64,000 nucleotides of DNA from Sphingomonas lacunae (GTDB lineage Bacteria; Pseudomonadota; Alphaproteobacteria; Sphingomonadales; Sphingomonadaceae). Location: contig NZ_CP053015.1 in assembly GCF_012979535.1 (NCBI RefSeq), positions 2,542,001 through 2,606,000 of the forward strand, given 5' to 3'. Shown piece by piece: positions 43,468-52,335 of this stretch. The notes below the pieces were generated by a model, which saw only the letters and a program-made list of their open reading frames with translations, had not been told where the DNA came from and searched no databases. The stretch's first letter is position 1. Each line of letters starts with the position of its first letter. The position numbers and the translations under genes were made by a program.

Positions 43468-44067
43468 TCACGGCTCAACGGTCATGATTCCCTGTTCGAC
43501 CCGCCAGCCAGCCAAGCGATTTAGCCAGTCCATTCCCAGAATGTTGACGCTATTGTCCCCATCGCTGACCATCATCCGCATGTCGCGCATCTCGATCGAT
43601 CCCGCGCGAATTGTTCCCACGTCCACCGGCCAGGCGTTGATTGGCCCATTGGCGGTCTGAAACACCAGCCCCGGCCTGTCCCGCCTCACAGCCAATCCCA
43701 GCTCGGCCGCTGCCGCTGTGCTCAAAAAGGATGATGTGGCACCGCTATCGATCAGAAACTCGAAAGTGCGTCCGTCGATTGTGGCACTCACCCGAAAATG
43801 CCCGTCGGATGATTGGCGGATGCGGGTAGCGCTGCCAACCACTTCCGGTGTCGTGTCTCCCAAGAGATCAACCTTGGCGCGTACCCAGAACTCTCCCAGT
43901 TCGCTTCGGAACAAAACAAGTCCATAGATGCCAACGAATAGAGCAGCCCAAATCAGCGAATAGCGAAGAAACTGACCGATCGGCATGCGGTGTGACCAGA
44001 TCGAACTGGCAACAAGCACCAGCATGATGATCGCCCAAACCAACTCTGGTCCAACCACACCCATCAT
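43468..44067 (-). CDS. Membrane-anchored retropepsin-like aspartic protease
   Basis: A 199-residue protein: two hydrophobic helices (~10-22 and ~35-52), then a single-domain aspartic protease of clan AA with the catalytic motif LIDSGATSSFLS and the later NILGMDWL. This matches the TIGR02281-type family of alphaproteobacteria. As retropepsins work as dimers, two membrane-anchored copies would be needed. Its start overlaps the end of the MBL gene by ATGA, so it is coupled to it. Substrate unknown. Confidence 0.82.
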   Translation of the reverse strand: MMGVVGPELVWAIIMLVLVASSIWSHRMPIGQFLRYSLIWAALFVGIYGLVLFRSELGEFWVRAKVDLLGDTTPEVVGSATRIRQSSDGHFRVSATIDGRTFEFLIDSGATSSFLSTAAAAELGLAVRRDRPGLVFQTANGPINAWPVDVGTIRAGSIEMRDMRMMVSDGDNSVNILGMDWLNRLAGWRVEQGIMTVEP

Positions 44068-44840
44068 CCGGTAACCATTTCCAACCCGTCATAGCCGGGC
44101 TCCACACCCATCGGCAGTTCGGCAGCCAATGTGGCATAATCCATCGAACTGTCCATGTGCATCAAGACTGCACGTCCGGGGGCGCATTTACCGATCCCGT
44201 CGAGGGTCATGGCCAGATTGGGATGGGTGGGATGGGGCCTGCGGCGCAAAGCATCGACCACAAATATGTCGACCCCACGGAACAAGGATACCATCTGCGG
44301 GGTAAACTGCTGAAAATCGGTGGCATAGCCGACCGATTTGCCGGCATGGCTGAATTTCAACCCCGCACTGGTGATCCCGCCGTGAGGCATATCGACAAAA
44401 TCGATCCGGATATCGCCGATTGTTAGGGCGCCCGTCATCGCTTCGCCTGTCAGTAATGCCGGATAACCGCCGTTGCCTTGCCATGCGTAACTGAACCGGT
44501 TGACCAGGCGGCGCCACGCATCGGGGCGTGCGTGGCAACGGATGGGCTTGCCTTGCGCCTGAAACAACTGGCGGAGGTCGTCGATACCATGGCAATGGTC
44601 GGCATGTTCATGCGTCCAGATGACAGCATCAATACGCGGCGCCCCTGCCGCTAACAATTGCTCCCGCAGATCGGGCGACGTATCGACCAGTATCCGTGTC
44701 GTCTCGCTTTCCACATAGAGCGACGCGCGCAATCGGCGGTTACGGGGATCAGCGGGATCGCAATTGCCCCAATCCGGGCCATTGGGCCCCAACCGTGGCA
44801 CGCCTGACGAAGTGCCCGAACCCAGCAGCCTCACTTTCAC
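44064..44840 (-). CDS. MBL-fold metal-dependent hydrolase (PhnP-like)
   Basis: A 258-residue metallo-beta-lactamase-fold protein. It begins with the conserved LLGSGTSSGVPR, has the metal motif THEHADHCHGID, the later GYATDF and the C-terminal HMDSSMDY. Such proteins resemble PhnP phosphodiesterases or RNase Z-like enzymes. It is coupled to tatD upstream (ATGA, 44837-44840) and to the protease downstream; the tmk-holB-metG-tatD-MBL order is common in this class. Substrate unknown. Confidence 0.85.
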   Translation of the reverse strand: MKVRLLGSGTSSGVPRLGPNGPDWGNCDPADPRNRRLRASLYVESETTRILVDTSPDLREQLLAAGAPRIDAVIWTHEHADHCHGIDDLRQLFQAQGKPIRCHARPDAWRRLVNRFSYAWQGNGGYPALLTGEAMTGALTIGDIRIDFVDMPHGGITSAGLKFSHAGKSVGYATDFQQFTPQMVSLFRGVDIFVVDALRRRPHPTHPNLAMTLDGIGKCAPGRAVLMHMDSSMDYATLAAELPMGVEPGYDGLEMVTG

Positions 44841-45613
44841 GCGGCGGCCTTGCTGAACAGACGATGGAAATTGGCACTTGTGGTTGCGGCCAGTTCCTCG
44901 ACAGCCTCACCACGCAATTCCGCGAGGAACCTGGCTGTATCGCTGACAAACGCTGGCTCGCAAGTCTGCCCGCGATGCGGCACCGGTGCCAGGAATGGGG
45001 CATCAGTCTCTATCAGCAGGCGGTCAGCCGGCACTGTTATCGCTGATTGCTGAAGCGCCTTGGCGTTTTTGAAGGTCACAATGCCGGACAGGGAGATGTA
45101 GAGGCCAAGGCCCAGCGCCTTTTCGGCAAAATCCTGACTTGCGGTAAAGCAGTGGATCACCCCGCTAAAGGCGCCCTTCCCCATCTCGTCGGCAAGAAGC
45201 TCATAGGTATCCTCTTCGGCGTCGCGGGTGTGCACGATCAACGGCAAGCCGCTTTCCCGCGCCGCCACAATGTGGCTGCGAAAGCTGCGGCGCTGCCGTT
45301 CACGATCCGATTTGTCATAATAATAGTCGAGACCGGTCTCGCCTATCGCAACCACCTTCTCATGCACGGCCGCCTCCAGCAGCCGTTCGGTATCGACATG
45401 CTCATGGGTATCGGCCTCATGAGGATGGATGCCAATGCTTGCCCAAATGCCATCATGCCGCTCTGCGGTGCCAACAATCGCCTGCCACTCGCTGGCTCGT
45501 GTGGAAATATTGAGCATCGTCTCGACGCCAGCCTGTCGCGCCCGAGCAATCACAGCCCCCTGATCTTCGATCAGGCCCGCATAGTTCAGGTGGCAATGGC
45601 TATCGACAAACAT
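44837..45613 (-). CDS. tatD: TatD-family metal-dependent DNase/hydrolase
   Basis: A 258-residue TIM-barrel hydrolase. DSHCHLNY near the N-terminus, GIHPHEAD, GETGLDYYY, HTRDAEED, HCFTAS and the distal ETDAPFLAPVPHRG match TatD (3'-5' exonuclease) proteins. It lies 9 nt after metG in the minus-strand operon and is coupled to the MBL gene. Role in DNA repair/degradation inferred from the family. Confidence 0.92.
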   Translation of the reverse strand: MFVDSHCHLNYAGLIEDQGAVIARARQAGVETMLNISTRASEWQAIVGTAERHDGIWASIGIHPHEADTHEHVDTERLLEAAVHEKVVAIGETGLDYYYDKSDRERQRRSFRSHIVAARESGLPLIVHTRDAEEDTYELLADEMGKGAFSGVIHCFTASQDFAEKALGLGLYISLSGIVTFKNAKALQQSAITVPADRLLIETDAPFLAPVPHRGQTCEPAFVSDTARFLAELRGEAVEELAATTSANFHRLFSKAAA

Positions 45614-45622
45614 GGACAGTCC

Positions 45623-47161
45623 CTACTCTGCCGCCAATTCAAGTCTTGGAAAAACACCGCTGGGAGCCGGCAAGGTTCGCCCGGCCTGGATTGGGGTGGA
45701 CAAATCGGCGAAACCCCGCGCTTCGACCGGTTGTGCCAGCAGGTCGAGCATCTTCCCGCAGCCGTCTGGAACGACCCAGCTGGCCATGATCGCCAGCCGG
45801 CGGATTGCCTCCACAGTAGTGTGCAGGATTGTGTCGGCCCTCGCCGGATCCTCTTTGCGGACAGCCCAAGGCGCACTGTCGGCGAAATATTGGTTGGTCG
45901 CGGACATGGCAGCCCAGATGGTTTCCAGCGCCTGCGAAATGGAGAGCCCGTCCATTTGCGCGACGACTTGCGCCTGAGCGGCGTCAATTGCCAACAGCAG
46001 CTCACTGTCCACCGCCGCCGGTGCGGCCGCTTCCGGCACCTTGCCGTCGCAATTCTTTGCAATCATCGACAGGCATCGCTGCGCCAAATTCCCGAAGTTA
46101 TTCGCCAAGTCGGCATTGCAGCGCGTCACCAAAGCTTCATCGGAATAGCTGCCATCCTGCCCAAAGCTGATCTCTCGCAACAGGACATAACGGAACTGGT
46201 CCACGCCATAGGTGGCAGCAATCGCCATAGGATCTACGACATTGCCCGCTGACTTGGACATCTTCTCGCCGCCCTTGGCCAGCACGAACCCGTGTCCAAA
46301 CACCTGTTGCGGCAGGGGCAGCTTCGCACTCATCAGAAAGGCTGGCCAATAAACCGTATGAAAACGCACGATATCCTTACCAATCAGATGGAGACTGGCC
46401 GGCCAATAGCGCGCGAAATCCCCGTCACGGTCAGGGAAACCGACGGCTGTCAGATAGGTGGTCAGCGCATCGACCCAGACATACATCACGTGACCATCAC
46501 TGCCGGGTACCTTCACCCCCCAGTCAAAGCTGGTCCGTGACACGGACAAATCCTTGAGACCGCCTTCGATGAAGCGGATAACCTCGTTGCGGCGGCTGTC
46601 GGGTTTAAGGAATTCAGGATTGTCGCGCAGCAGGTCGAGCAGCGGCTGTTCATAGCGTGACAGACGGAAAAACCAGCTTTCCTCCACTGTCCACTCGACA
46701 GGGGTTCCTTGCGGCGACAGCTTTTCCCCACCCTCGCCCGTTGTCAGTTCCTTTTCGTCGTAAAAGGCTTCGTCTCGTACAGAGTACCAACCCTCATAGC
46801 GATCAAGGTAAAGGTCGCCTGCAGCTTCCATTGCGCTCCATAAAGCCTGGCTGGCCGCATGATGGCGTTCTTCCGACGTGCGCAGGAACGCATCAACGGA
46901 AATGTCGAATACGTGGCACATTTCTTTGAAATAGCTAGACATTTCATCAGCGAGACTGAGCGTGCTCCGGCCCTGTTCACGTGCCGTCTGAACCATTTTG
47001 AGGCCATGCTCGTCAGTGCCGGTAATGAAGCGGACGTCCCGGCCCCTGAGACGCATGAACCGGGCGATGGCATCGCCGGCAATGGCTTCATAGGCATGGC
47101 CGATGTGCGGACGACCATTGGGATAGCTGATGGCGGTTGTTATATAATAGGGATCACTCAT
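45623..47161 (-). CDS. metG: Methionyl-tRNA synthetase
   Basis: A 512-residue class I synthetase charging both Met tRNAs. HIGH-like motif is PNGRPHIGHAY, KMSKS is GGEKMSKSAGN, and the anticodon domain follows; no zinc-knuckle CxxC set and no C-terminal tRNA-binding module are visible, placing it in the short MetG2-like group. The start at 47161 opens directly into MSDPYYITTAISYPNG; upstream in-frame residues have no family match and lie in the holB 3' gap. Confidence 0.95.
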   Translation of the reverse strand: MSDPYYITTAISYPNGRPHIGHAYEAIAGDAIARFMRLRGRDVRFITGTDEHGLKMVQTAREQGRSTLSLADEMSSYFKEMCHVFDISVDAFLRTSEERHHAASQALWSAMEAAGDLYLDRYEGWYSVRDEAFYDEKELTTGEGGEKLSPQGTPVEWTVEESWFFRLSRYEQPLLDLLRDNPEFLKPDSRRNEVIRFIEGGLKDLSVSRTSFDWGVKVPGSDGHVMYVWVDALTTYLTAVGFPDRDGDFARYWPASLHLIGKDIVRFHTVYWPAFLMSAKLPLPQQVFGHGFVLAKGGEKMSKSAGNVVDPMAIAATYGVDQFRYVLLREISFGQDGSYSDEALVTRCNADLANNFGNLAQRCLSMIAKNCDGKVPEAAAPAAVDSELLLAIDAAQAQVVAQMDGLSISQALETIWAAMSATNQYFADSAPWAVRKEDPARADTILHTTVEAIRRLAIMASWVVPDGCGKMLDLLAQPVEARGFADLSTPIQAGRTLPAPSGVFPRLELAAE

Positions 47162-47195
47162 GGGCCGACGCTCTAGCGACCACAGCGCCGCTTGC

Positions 47196-48224
47196 CTAGC
47201 GCCTCGGCGCAGAGCGTGCGTCGCCGCTGATGGCTGCCAGCGCATTGCCCACCACAAATGTTACCGTGGCGGGATCCTCGGACCAGCTGGCCGCCAGGGC
47301 CGCGACATCGACAATCCGGTCACGCGCCGCCAACGCCCGCGGCAGTCGTTCGCCCTCGGCTGTCCGGGCAAGGTTGGCAGACAGGGCCGTCGCTTGGGCC
47401 AGCATCGCCTCAAACCGCCGCCTCTCAGCAGTACCGGACAGGGATTTGGCTAGTTCCACCCTCAACCTGTTGTCAGGGTCACCACTGTCCGCAATCGCGC
47501 GCAGCCGTGCGTCAATCTCAGCCAAACGCAGTGCCCCAAACAACAACGCCCTTCCCGGCGATCCACGACCGACCCGCAGCAATGCTTCGATCTCCTCTGA
47601 GTCGGCATCCGACAGCCGTGACTGCAGGACGCTGCGCATTGCAACGTCGTCCAAGGGAGAAAACCGCAACAATCGGCAGCGTGAACGAATGGTCGGCAAC
47701 AATCGGCCGGGTTGGTGGCTGACGAGGAAAAAAACCGTCTGGGCCGGCGGCTCTTCCAATGTTTTGAGCAGCGCGTTGGCCGCGCTGCGCTCCAGATCAT
47801 CGATGCTGTCTATGACGACTGCCCGCCAGCGCGCATTGCCGGGGCGTACCCGCAACCGGTTCAACAGACTGCGCACTTGCCCGATGGTGATATTCCTCGC
47901 GATATCTTCATCCTTGCCTGCCGATCCGTCCTTCGGTCGCTTGGCCTCCGGCACCTCGCGCTTGAGCCACAGGAATTCCGGATGCGCTTCATTTGCCACC
48001 AAACGGGCGACCTGGTCATCCGGATCGATCGACAGGCTATCGGCACCCTGCTCTGCCCGCCAGTCACCATCAGCGATAAGAAATGTGGCGGCGCGCCGGG
48101 CAAAGCCTGCCTTACCGATCCCTTCCGGACCAGCCAGCAACCAGGCATGCGGCATTCTGCCACTCGCCAGCGCGTCGATCAGCGCCCGTTCCTGTTCGGC
48201 ATGGCTGCGATAGGGCGAGGTCAC
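47196..48224 (-). CDS. holB: DNA polymerase III delta' subunit
   Basis: A 342-residue clamp-loader subunit. The P-loop LLAGPEGIGKAG and the later LEDPPAQTVFFLVSH-like segment (EEPPAQTVFF, SRCRLLRF) match HolB. The usual zinc cysteines of E. coli delta' are not obvious. GTG start overlaps the tmk stop (GTGA), as is typical of the tmk-holB pair. It loads the sliding clamp at replication forks. Confidence 0.9.
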   Translation of the reverse strand: MTSPYRSHAEQERALIDALASGRMPHAWLLAGPEGIGKAGFARRAATFLIADGDWRAEQGADSLSIDPDDQVARLVANEAHPEFLWLKREVPEAKRPKDGSAGKDEDIARNITIGQVRSLLNRLRVRPGNARWRAVVIDSIDDLERSAANALLKTLEEPPAQTVFFLVSHQPGRLLPTIRSRCRLLRFSPLDDVAMRSVLQSRLSDADSEEIEALLRVGRGSPGRALLFGALRLAEIDARLRAIADSGDPDNRLRVELAKSLSGTAERRRFEAMLAQATALSANLARTAEGERLPRALAARDRIVDVAALAASWSEDPATVTFVVGNALAAISGDARSAPRR

Positions 48225-48856
48225 AACAGGTCCGCCAAAGCAGCGAGCAGTCGTCCAGTCACTTCATCAGGCTGACCATCGGCGTCGATCCTCCTGATGC
48301 GCTGAGGCTCAGCCTCGGCGATCCGGTCAAAGGCAGCGACCACTTTGGTGTGGAACGCGGCTTGCCGGTCTTCAAACCGGTCTGCGCGCTCGAGAGTCCG
48401 GGCCGAGCGCCTTGCCTCCGCCACATCGACGTCGAGCCTCAAAAGCAATGTGCGGTCAGGTAGCAAGGCTTCGCTGCCTATCCGGTGCAAGGTCATGATA
48501 TCCTCATCGGACAAACCGCTGCCGCCGCCTTGATAGGCACGGGTTGAATCGATGAATCGATCACACAGCACCCATTGGCCAGCCTCCAGGGCCGGCGTGA
48601 TTACACGGCTGACGTGGTCACTGCGTGCCGCAGCGAACAACAAGGCCTCGGCTCTTGGGCTCCATGCATCGCCCTCGCTGTGCAGCAAAAGTTCGCGGAT
48701 CGCCTCCGCTCCCCTGCTGCCACCCGGCTCGCGTGTTTCCACCACGGTCAGCCCGCGCTCTCGCAATGCAGCAGCCAACGCCCGTATCTGGGTAGATTTG
48801 CCGACACCCTCACCGCCTTCCAGCGTGATGAAGCGTCCCCTGCCCTTCATGATCAT
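48221..48856 (-). CDS. tmk: Thymidylate kinase
   Basis: A 211-residue kinase making dTDP from dTMP. P-loop GGEGVGKST, the conserved REPGGSRGAEAIR, the DRFIDSTRAYQGGG LID-related strand and the late ERADRFEDR are all present. Start ATG 48856; an ATG two codons in (48850) is possible. Coupled to holB by a 4-nt overlap; rlpA precedes it 10 nt away. Confidence 0.95.
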   Translation of the reverse strand: MIMKGRGRFITLEGGEGVGKSTQIRALAAALRERGLTVVETREPGGSRGAEAIRELLLHSEGDAWSPRAEALLFAAARSDHVSRVITPALEAGQWVLCDRFIDSTRAYQGGGSGLSDEDIMTLHRIGSEALLPDRTLLLRLDVDVAEARRSARTLERADRFEDRQAAFHTKVVAAFDRIAEAEPQRIRRIDADGQPDEVTGRLLAALADLL

Positions 48857-48866
48857 CCGGGACAGC

Positions 48867-49757
48867 TCATGGCGCTCTCAAAATGACGGCACCCGGCTGA
48901 CCGGCACGTCGGGCGCGCGCAACCGCCGCTTGTGCTTCGGCGGCGTCGGAAAAGGGACCATAGCGCACACGGTAAAGATTGCCGCTCTCGACAACCTGAG
49001 CACCAATCCTGCGGGCAATCGTATCGGCACTGGCGCGGTTCGAATAAGCGCCAACCTGAACAATCCAGGGACCGGGGCCGGTCGGCACATCGCCAGCAGC
49101 AACCGACGGCAGCCCGCCCGGAGAGCGCCAGCCCTCACCACGGCGCGGAGGCGCGACATAACCGGTAGGCAGTGGCAGGCGGGCGACCCGCTCGCGCATT
49201 ATCTCCAGCAGGGAATCCGGCGTGTCCAGCCGTTCCGGCACAGACAGGCCAGCGCGCAAGGCCGCACGTTCGCTCTCGACCGGATTGGTCCGCCGCACGC
49301 GCACCGGCACCATCCCGCTTTCGGTAATGCCCAACTGCTCAGCTGCACCCGCTGACAGATCGATCAACCGATTTGGATCGGCCGGCCCGCGGTCATTGAT
49401 CCGCACCAGGATGGTCCGCCCGGTATCGAGCCGTGTTACTTCAACATAACTGGGCAAGGGCAAAGTTCTATGCGCTGCGGTCACGCCCGCAGGATGAAAT
49501 GCTTCACCATTGGCGGTGGGGGCACCTTCCAGCTCGGCCCCGTACCAGCTGGCGTATCCGACTTCGTCATAATCGAGCTGGTCAACCGGCGTCCAAGTTC
49601 GCCCGGCAATCTGATAAGGGGCGCCGACACGGACCGGAAAATCCGACACCATGGGCCGCGCCACAGGCGCGGATGGACCTGCCGGTTCGGGCGCACCACC
49701 AACAATAGTGCACCCCGCCAGCAACAGCGCCATGCCGAGGCCGCCGACCAGTTTCAT
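48867..49757 (-). CDS. rlpA: RlpA-family septal-ring lytic transglycosylase lipoprotein
   Basis: A 296-residue outer-membrane lipoprotein: signal and lipobox LLLAGC at residues ~11-16, then the RlpA double-psi beta-barrel (GYASWYGAELEGAPTANGE with the catalytic Asp/Glu region; RINDRGPADPNRLIDLS), a linker, and a C-terminal SPOR domain (PWIVQVGAYSNRASADTIARR) for binding denuded septal glycan. The frame is open 129 nt further upstream, but the start at 49757 gives a normal lipoprotein signal. Same-strand successor of the lytic transglycosylase. Confidence 0.9.
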   Translation of the reverse strand: MKLVGGLGMALLLAGCTIVGGAPEPAGPSAPVARPMVSDFPVRVGAPYQIAGRTWTPVDQLDYDEVGYASWYGAELEGAPTANGEAFHPAGVTAAHRTLPLPSYVEVTRLDTGRTILVRINDRGPADPNRLIDLSAGAAEQLGITESGMVPVRVRRTNPVESERAALRAGLSVPERLDTPDSLLEIMRERVARLPLPTGYVAPPRRGEGWRSPGGLPSVAAGDVPTGPGPWIVQVGAYSNRASADTIARRIGAQVVESGNLYRVRYGPFSDAAEAQAAVARARRAGQPGAVILRAP

Positions 49758-49758
49758 G

Positions 49759-50841
49759 TTAACGTACAATGGCATCAGCCAACAACCCCACCGACAAGGC
49801 ATAGAAATTCGAGCAATTGTAATCGAGTATCGCGCGGTAACTGCCGGAGAGCAGATAGGCGGTATTACCCGGGCCATCCGGTTCAATCAGGCTCAACATC
49901 ATGTCAGGCTCAGGTTCACCGCGTTGGAAAACGACACCACGGGCACGCCATTCGGCGGCGGTCAGCCAGCGGCTGTGGCGCTGGAACACACGGCGACAGC
50001 GTGGTGATGTTACATTGGTTGCCAAATCAGCACGGTTGAGGCCAGCCGGGACGCTGACCGCATAACCCCAATGCTCACCGCGCCTGTAACCCGCCACCTG
50101 CAGATAATGGGCGATCGACGCCATGGCATCGGCCTGATTGTTCCAGATGGCGGCCACGCCATCGCCATCGCCATCCTGCGCCAACCGCAGATACACCGAC
50201 GGCAGAAACTGAGGGTGGCCGATTGCCCCGGCCCAGCTACCGGTCAGTGCCTCTCGTGGGGCACCACGCTCAACCATCACCATGGCTGAAAGAAATTCGC
50301 CTTCGAAAAGAGCGCGACGACGGCCGTCATACGCCAGCGTAGAGAGCGAGCGCAGCAGATCGAAGTCGCCGGTGAACTGGCCATAGTTGGTTTCATGGCC
50401 GTAAATGCCCAGTATGACACCCGCCGGAACACCGGTCCGCGCCTCAATCTCTGCCAGATGGGCGCGTTCCCGCTCCAGCACAGTGCGTCCCATGGCGATA
50501 CGGGTAGGGTTGACCTGCCGCGCGCGATAAGGGGCAAAGGGCGCAACCGGTGCGTTGGGATTGATGACAACCTCGTCGCTCTGGTTACGATCCAACTGCA
50601 CCACACGCGGATTATAGGTCAGCGTCGGGACGATGCGGTCAAAGGTTGCCCGGCTGACCCCCAATTCCTGAGCCTTGGGCCACAGGCTGGCGAGATACCC
50701 CTGAAATCCTTCCGGTGCCGGGCTCACTGTCATCTGTGCAGCGGCCATGCCAGACATGCTGCCAGGCAACAGACAGCCCAGAGCGACCGCAGCAGCCAGT
50801 TTCATACGATGCAGGACCGCACCGCGACCCGCCTTGTTCAT
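49759..50841 (-). CDS. Soluble/periplasmic lytic murein transglycosylase (MltB-like)
   Basis: A 360-residue protein with an N-terminal signal (MKLAAAVALGC... ending AAAQ). The catalytic domain carries GIYGHETNYG with the catalytic Glu and SWAGAIGHPQFLPS, the SLT_2/MltB signature, and ends without a PG-binding repeat (NCSNFYALSVGLLADAI). The frame continues upstream into tRNA-Ser sequence, so a start inside is required; candidates are 50859, 50841 and 50805, none with a clear ribosome site. Adjacent RlpA acts on the same polymer. Confidence 0.85.
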   Translation of the reverse strand: MNKAGRGAVLHRMKLAAAVALGCLLPGSMSGMAAAQMTVSPAPEGFQGYLASLWPKAQELGVSRATFDRIVPTLTYNPRVVQLDRNQSDEVVINPNAPVAPFAPYRARQVNPTRIAMGRTVLERERAHLAEIEARTGVPAGVILGIYGHETNYGQFTGDFDLLRSLSTLAYDGRRRALFEGEFLSAMVMVERGAPREALTGSWAGAIGHPQFLPSVYLRLAQDGDGDGVAAIWNNQADAMASIAHYLQVAGYRRGEHWGYAVSVPAGLNRADLATNVTSPRCRRVFQRHSRWLTAAEWRARGVVFQRGEPEPDMMLSLIEPDGPGNTAYLLSGSYRAILDYNCSNFYALSVGLLADAIVR

Positions 50842-51010
50842 TCGCGCAACACCAGTCATGCAGCTACAATGGCAGCTTTGGCCTCGCGGGGAAAGGGGCT
50901 GCGATGCCATTCTTCCTGCGCCAGGCCCCAACTTGGCACTTGGCTTGCGCCACTTCATCAGGCTATTGGGCGGCTGCATTCGCGCTGCCCATGGCACCCG
51001 CGGAGCATTT

Positions 51011-51100
51011 GGACAGGTGGCCGAGTGGTTTAAGGCAACGGTCTTGAAAACCGTCGTGGGTGCAAGCTCACCGTGGGTTCGAATCCCACCCTGTCCGCCA
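51011..51100 (+). tRNA. tRNA-Ser (anticodon TGA)
   Basis: A 90-nt tRNA with acceptor GGACAGG/CCTGTCC, anticodon loop CTTGAAA between ACGGT and ACCGT, a long variable arm (CGTGGGTGCAAGCTCACCG) typical of Ser, T-arm GTGGG/CCCAC with TTCGAAT, discriminator G and encoded CCA. Confidence 0.95.
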
Positions 51101-51191
51101 GTCGTCTCAAGTGGATTGAGGCTGCAAAGGAATCGCACTTAGGGTCCGCGCGGCATGCCGCATTATTGCGTATCTCTCTTGCGTCTTCCGC

Positions 51192-51677
51192 TCATGCGGT
51201 CGGCTTACTATCCGTAAGACGACCCCGGGCAGAAGCGCGCGCCCCGCGGGCTTCGATCATTGGCGCGACCGCGCCAATCAGGGTCGGCGGCATGTTGACG
51301 AACACATTCTCATACTGGCCCGGCTCGATACAGTAGGTCTCATGATAGATGCCGACGTCACCATTCGTGCCAATCGCCCGGTTGAACGCCGCCCAGGCTG
51401 GAAGATGTTCAAGGTCGCGCGCCTTGGCATAGTCCTCCAGATCTTCGAAAGAGCGCCAATATTGGATCAGCACGATGGTCCGGCCGAACCAGGTCTTGCC
51501 ACCCATGAAGCCAAGGTCCGGCCTGGGATAAAGCTCGCGCAGCATGCGCGTCATCTGGACGACCAACGGCAACCAGCGATGGATCAGCCAAGGTTTGTTG
51601 ATCCGCATGCCAATGATGAAGACGACAAAGGACCCTTCCAGCTTGGCAGTCCAGCGACCCTCCAGGATTTTACTCAT
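51192..51677 (-). CDS. DUF4188 (monooxygenase-like) protein
   Basis: A 161-residue protein of the DUF4188 family, with the aromatic-rich VVFIIGMRINKPWLIHRWLP, GFMGGKTWFGRTIVLIQYWR and IYHETYCIEPGQYENVFVNMP. These resemble alpha/beta-barrel (ABM-like) stress or heme-type proteins, but no activity is established. The start at 51677 has AGAGG about 7 nt upstream; its first codons overlap the 3' end of the TetR gene. Third gene of the DUF2141-TetR-DUF4188 operon. Confidence 0.78.
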   Translation of the reverse strand: MSKILEGRWTAKLEGSFVVFIIGMRINKPWLIHRWLPLVVQMTRMLRELYPRPDLGFMGGKTWFGRTIVLIQYWRSFEDLEDYAKARDLEHLPAWAAFNRAIGTNGDVGIYHETYCIEPGQYENVFVNMPPTLIGAVAPMIEARGARASARGRLTDSKPTA

Positions 51678-52335
51678 AATCATGCCTCTTTGGTGAATCT
51701 TGGCCGGGAAAAGGGTATTGGGAAATGCCGAGCGCGACCCCGACACGGCGTAACGCATGAAGCGGAAAGCCTTGACGCGTCTCGGCACTCAGTTGGACCG
51801 TTTCCAGTGCATCGGTTCGCATGAGGCTGACCAGGCCATGCAGACTGGACCAGACAAACATCGCTTCCATATCGATGGGGTCCCTGTCCCGGCCATCTTG
51901 ATCCATGCCGAACACCCGCCCCAACCCTGTTCTGAGGACAGCATAGGCGTCGCGGGCACCATGCAGCATTTCAGGATGCTGTTCCGGGTCAGGCAAGGCG
52001 CCGCCAAAGATCAGCCGGTATTGCAATGGCCGGGCCAAGGCAAAGGTCACATAGGCCATGCCCAGGGCCAGCAAGTCTGCTGTGGCATCTTCAGTGTGGG
52101 GCGGTGCCCGCAACGCTTCGGCAAACTCGCCAAAAGCCCGTCGCACCACCTCTGCGAGAATATGGTCGCGGCTGGGAAAGTGGCGATATGGGGCCTGATG
52201 GGAAACCCCGATACGGCGCGCAACCTCACGAAGGCTAAGGCTCTCGATCCCGCTCTGCGCGATAATCAGCTCTGCTTCCCTGATGCAGGCCTCGCGGAGG
52301 TCACCGGCAGGCCGCTTGGTCTCTCCTGGCCTCAT
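51670..52335 (-). CDS. TetR/AcrR-family transcriptional regulator
   Basis: A 221-residue repressor-type protein: TetR HTH at residues ~14-60 (SLREVARRIGVSHQAPYRHF preceded by the helix IREAELIIAQSG), then a helical effector domain (WHG-like C-terminal: MFVWSSLHGLVSLMRTDAL). The start at 52335 overlaps the DUF2141 stop (ATGA). Likely autoregulates this operon through the paired palindromes at 52782-52827. Effector unknown. Confidence 0.9.
   Translation of the reverse strand: MRPGETKRPAGDLREACIREAELIIAQSGIESLSLREVARRIGVSHQAPYRHFPSRDHILAEVVRRAFGEFAEALRAPPHTEDATADLLALGMAYVTFALARPLQYRLIFGGALPDPEQHPEMLHGARDAYAVLRTGLGRVFGMDQDGRDRDPIDMEAMFVWSSLHGLVSLMRTDALETVQLSAETRQGFPLHALRRVGVALGISQYPFPGQDSPKRHDYE

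Noticed and set aside
50842..51138. Upstream extension of the MltB-like frame
   Set aside because: It would run antisense through tRNA-Ser; the signal peptide sets the start near 50841-50805.
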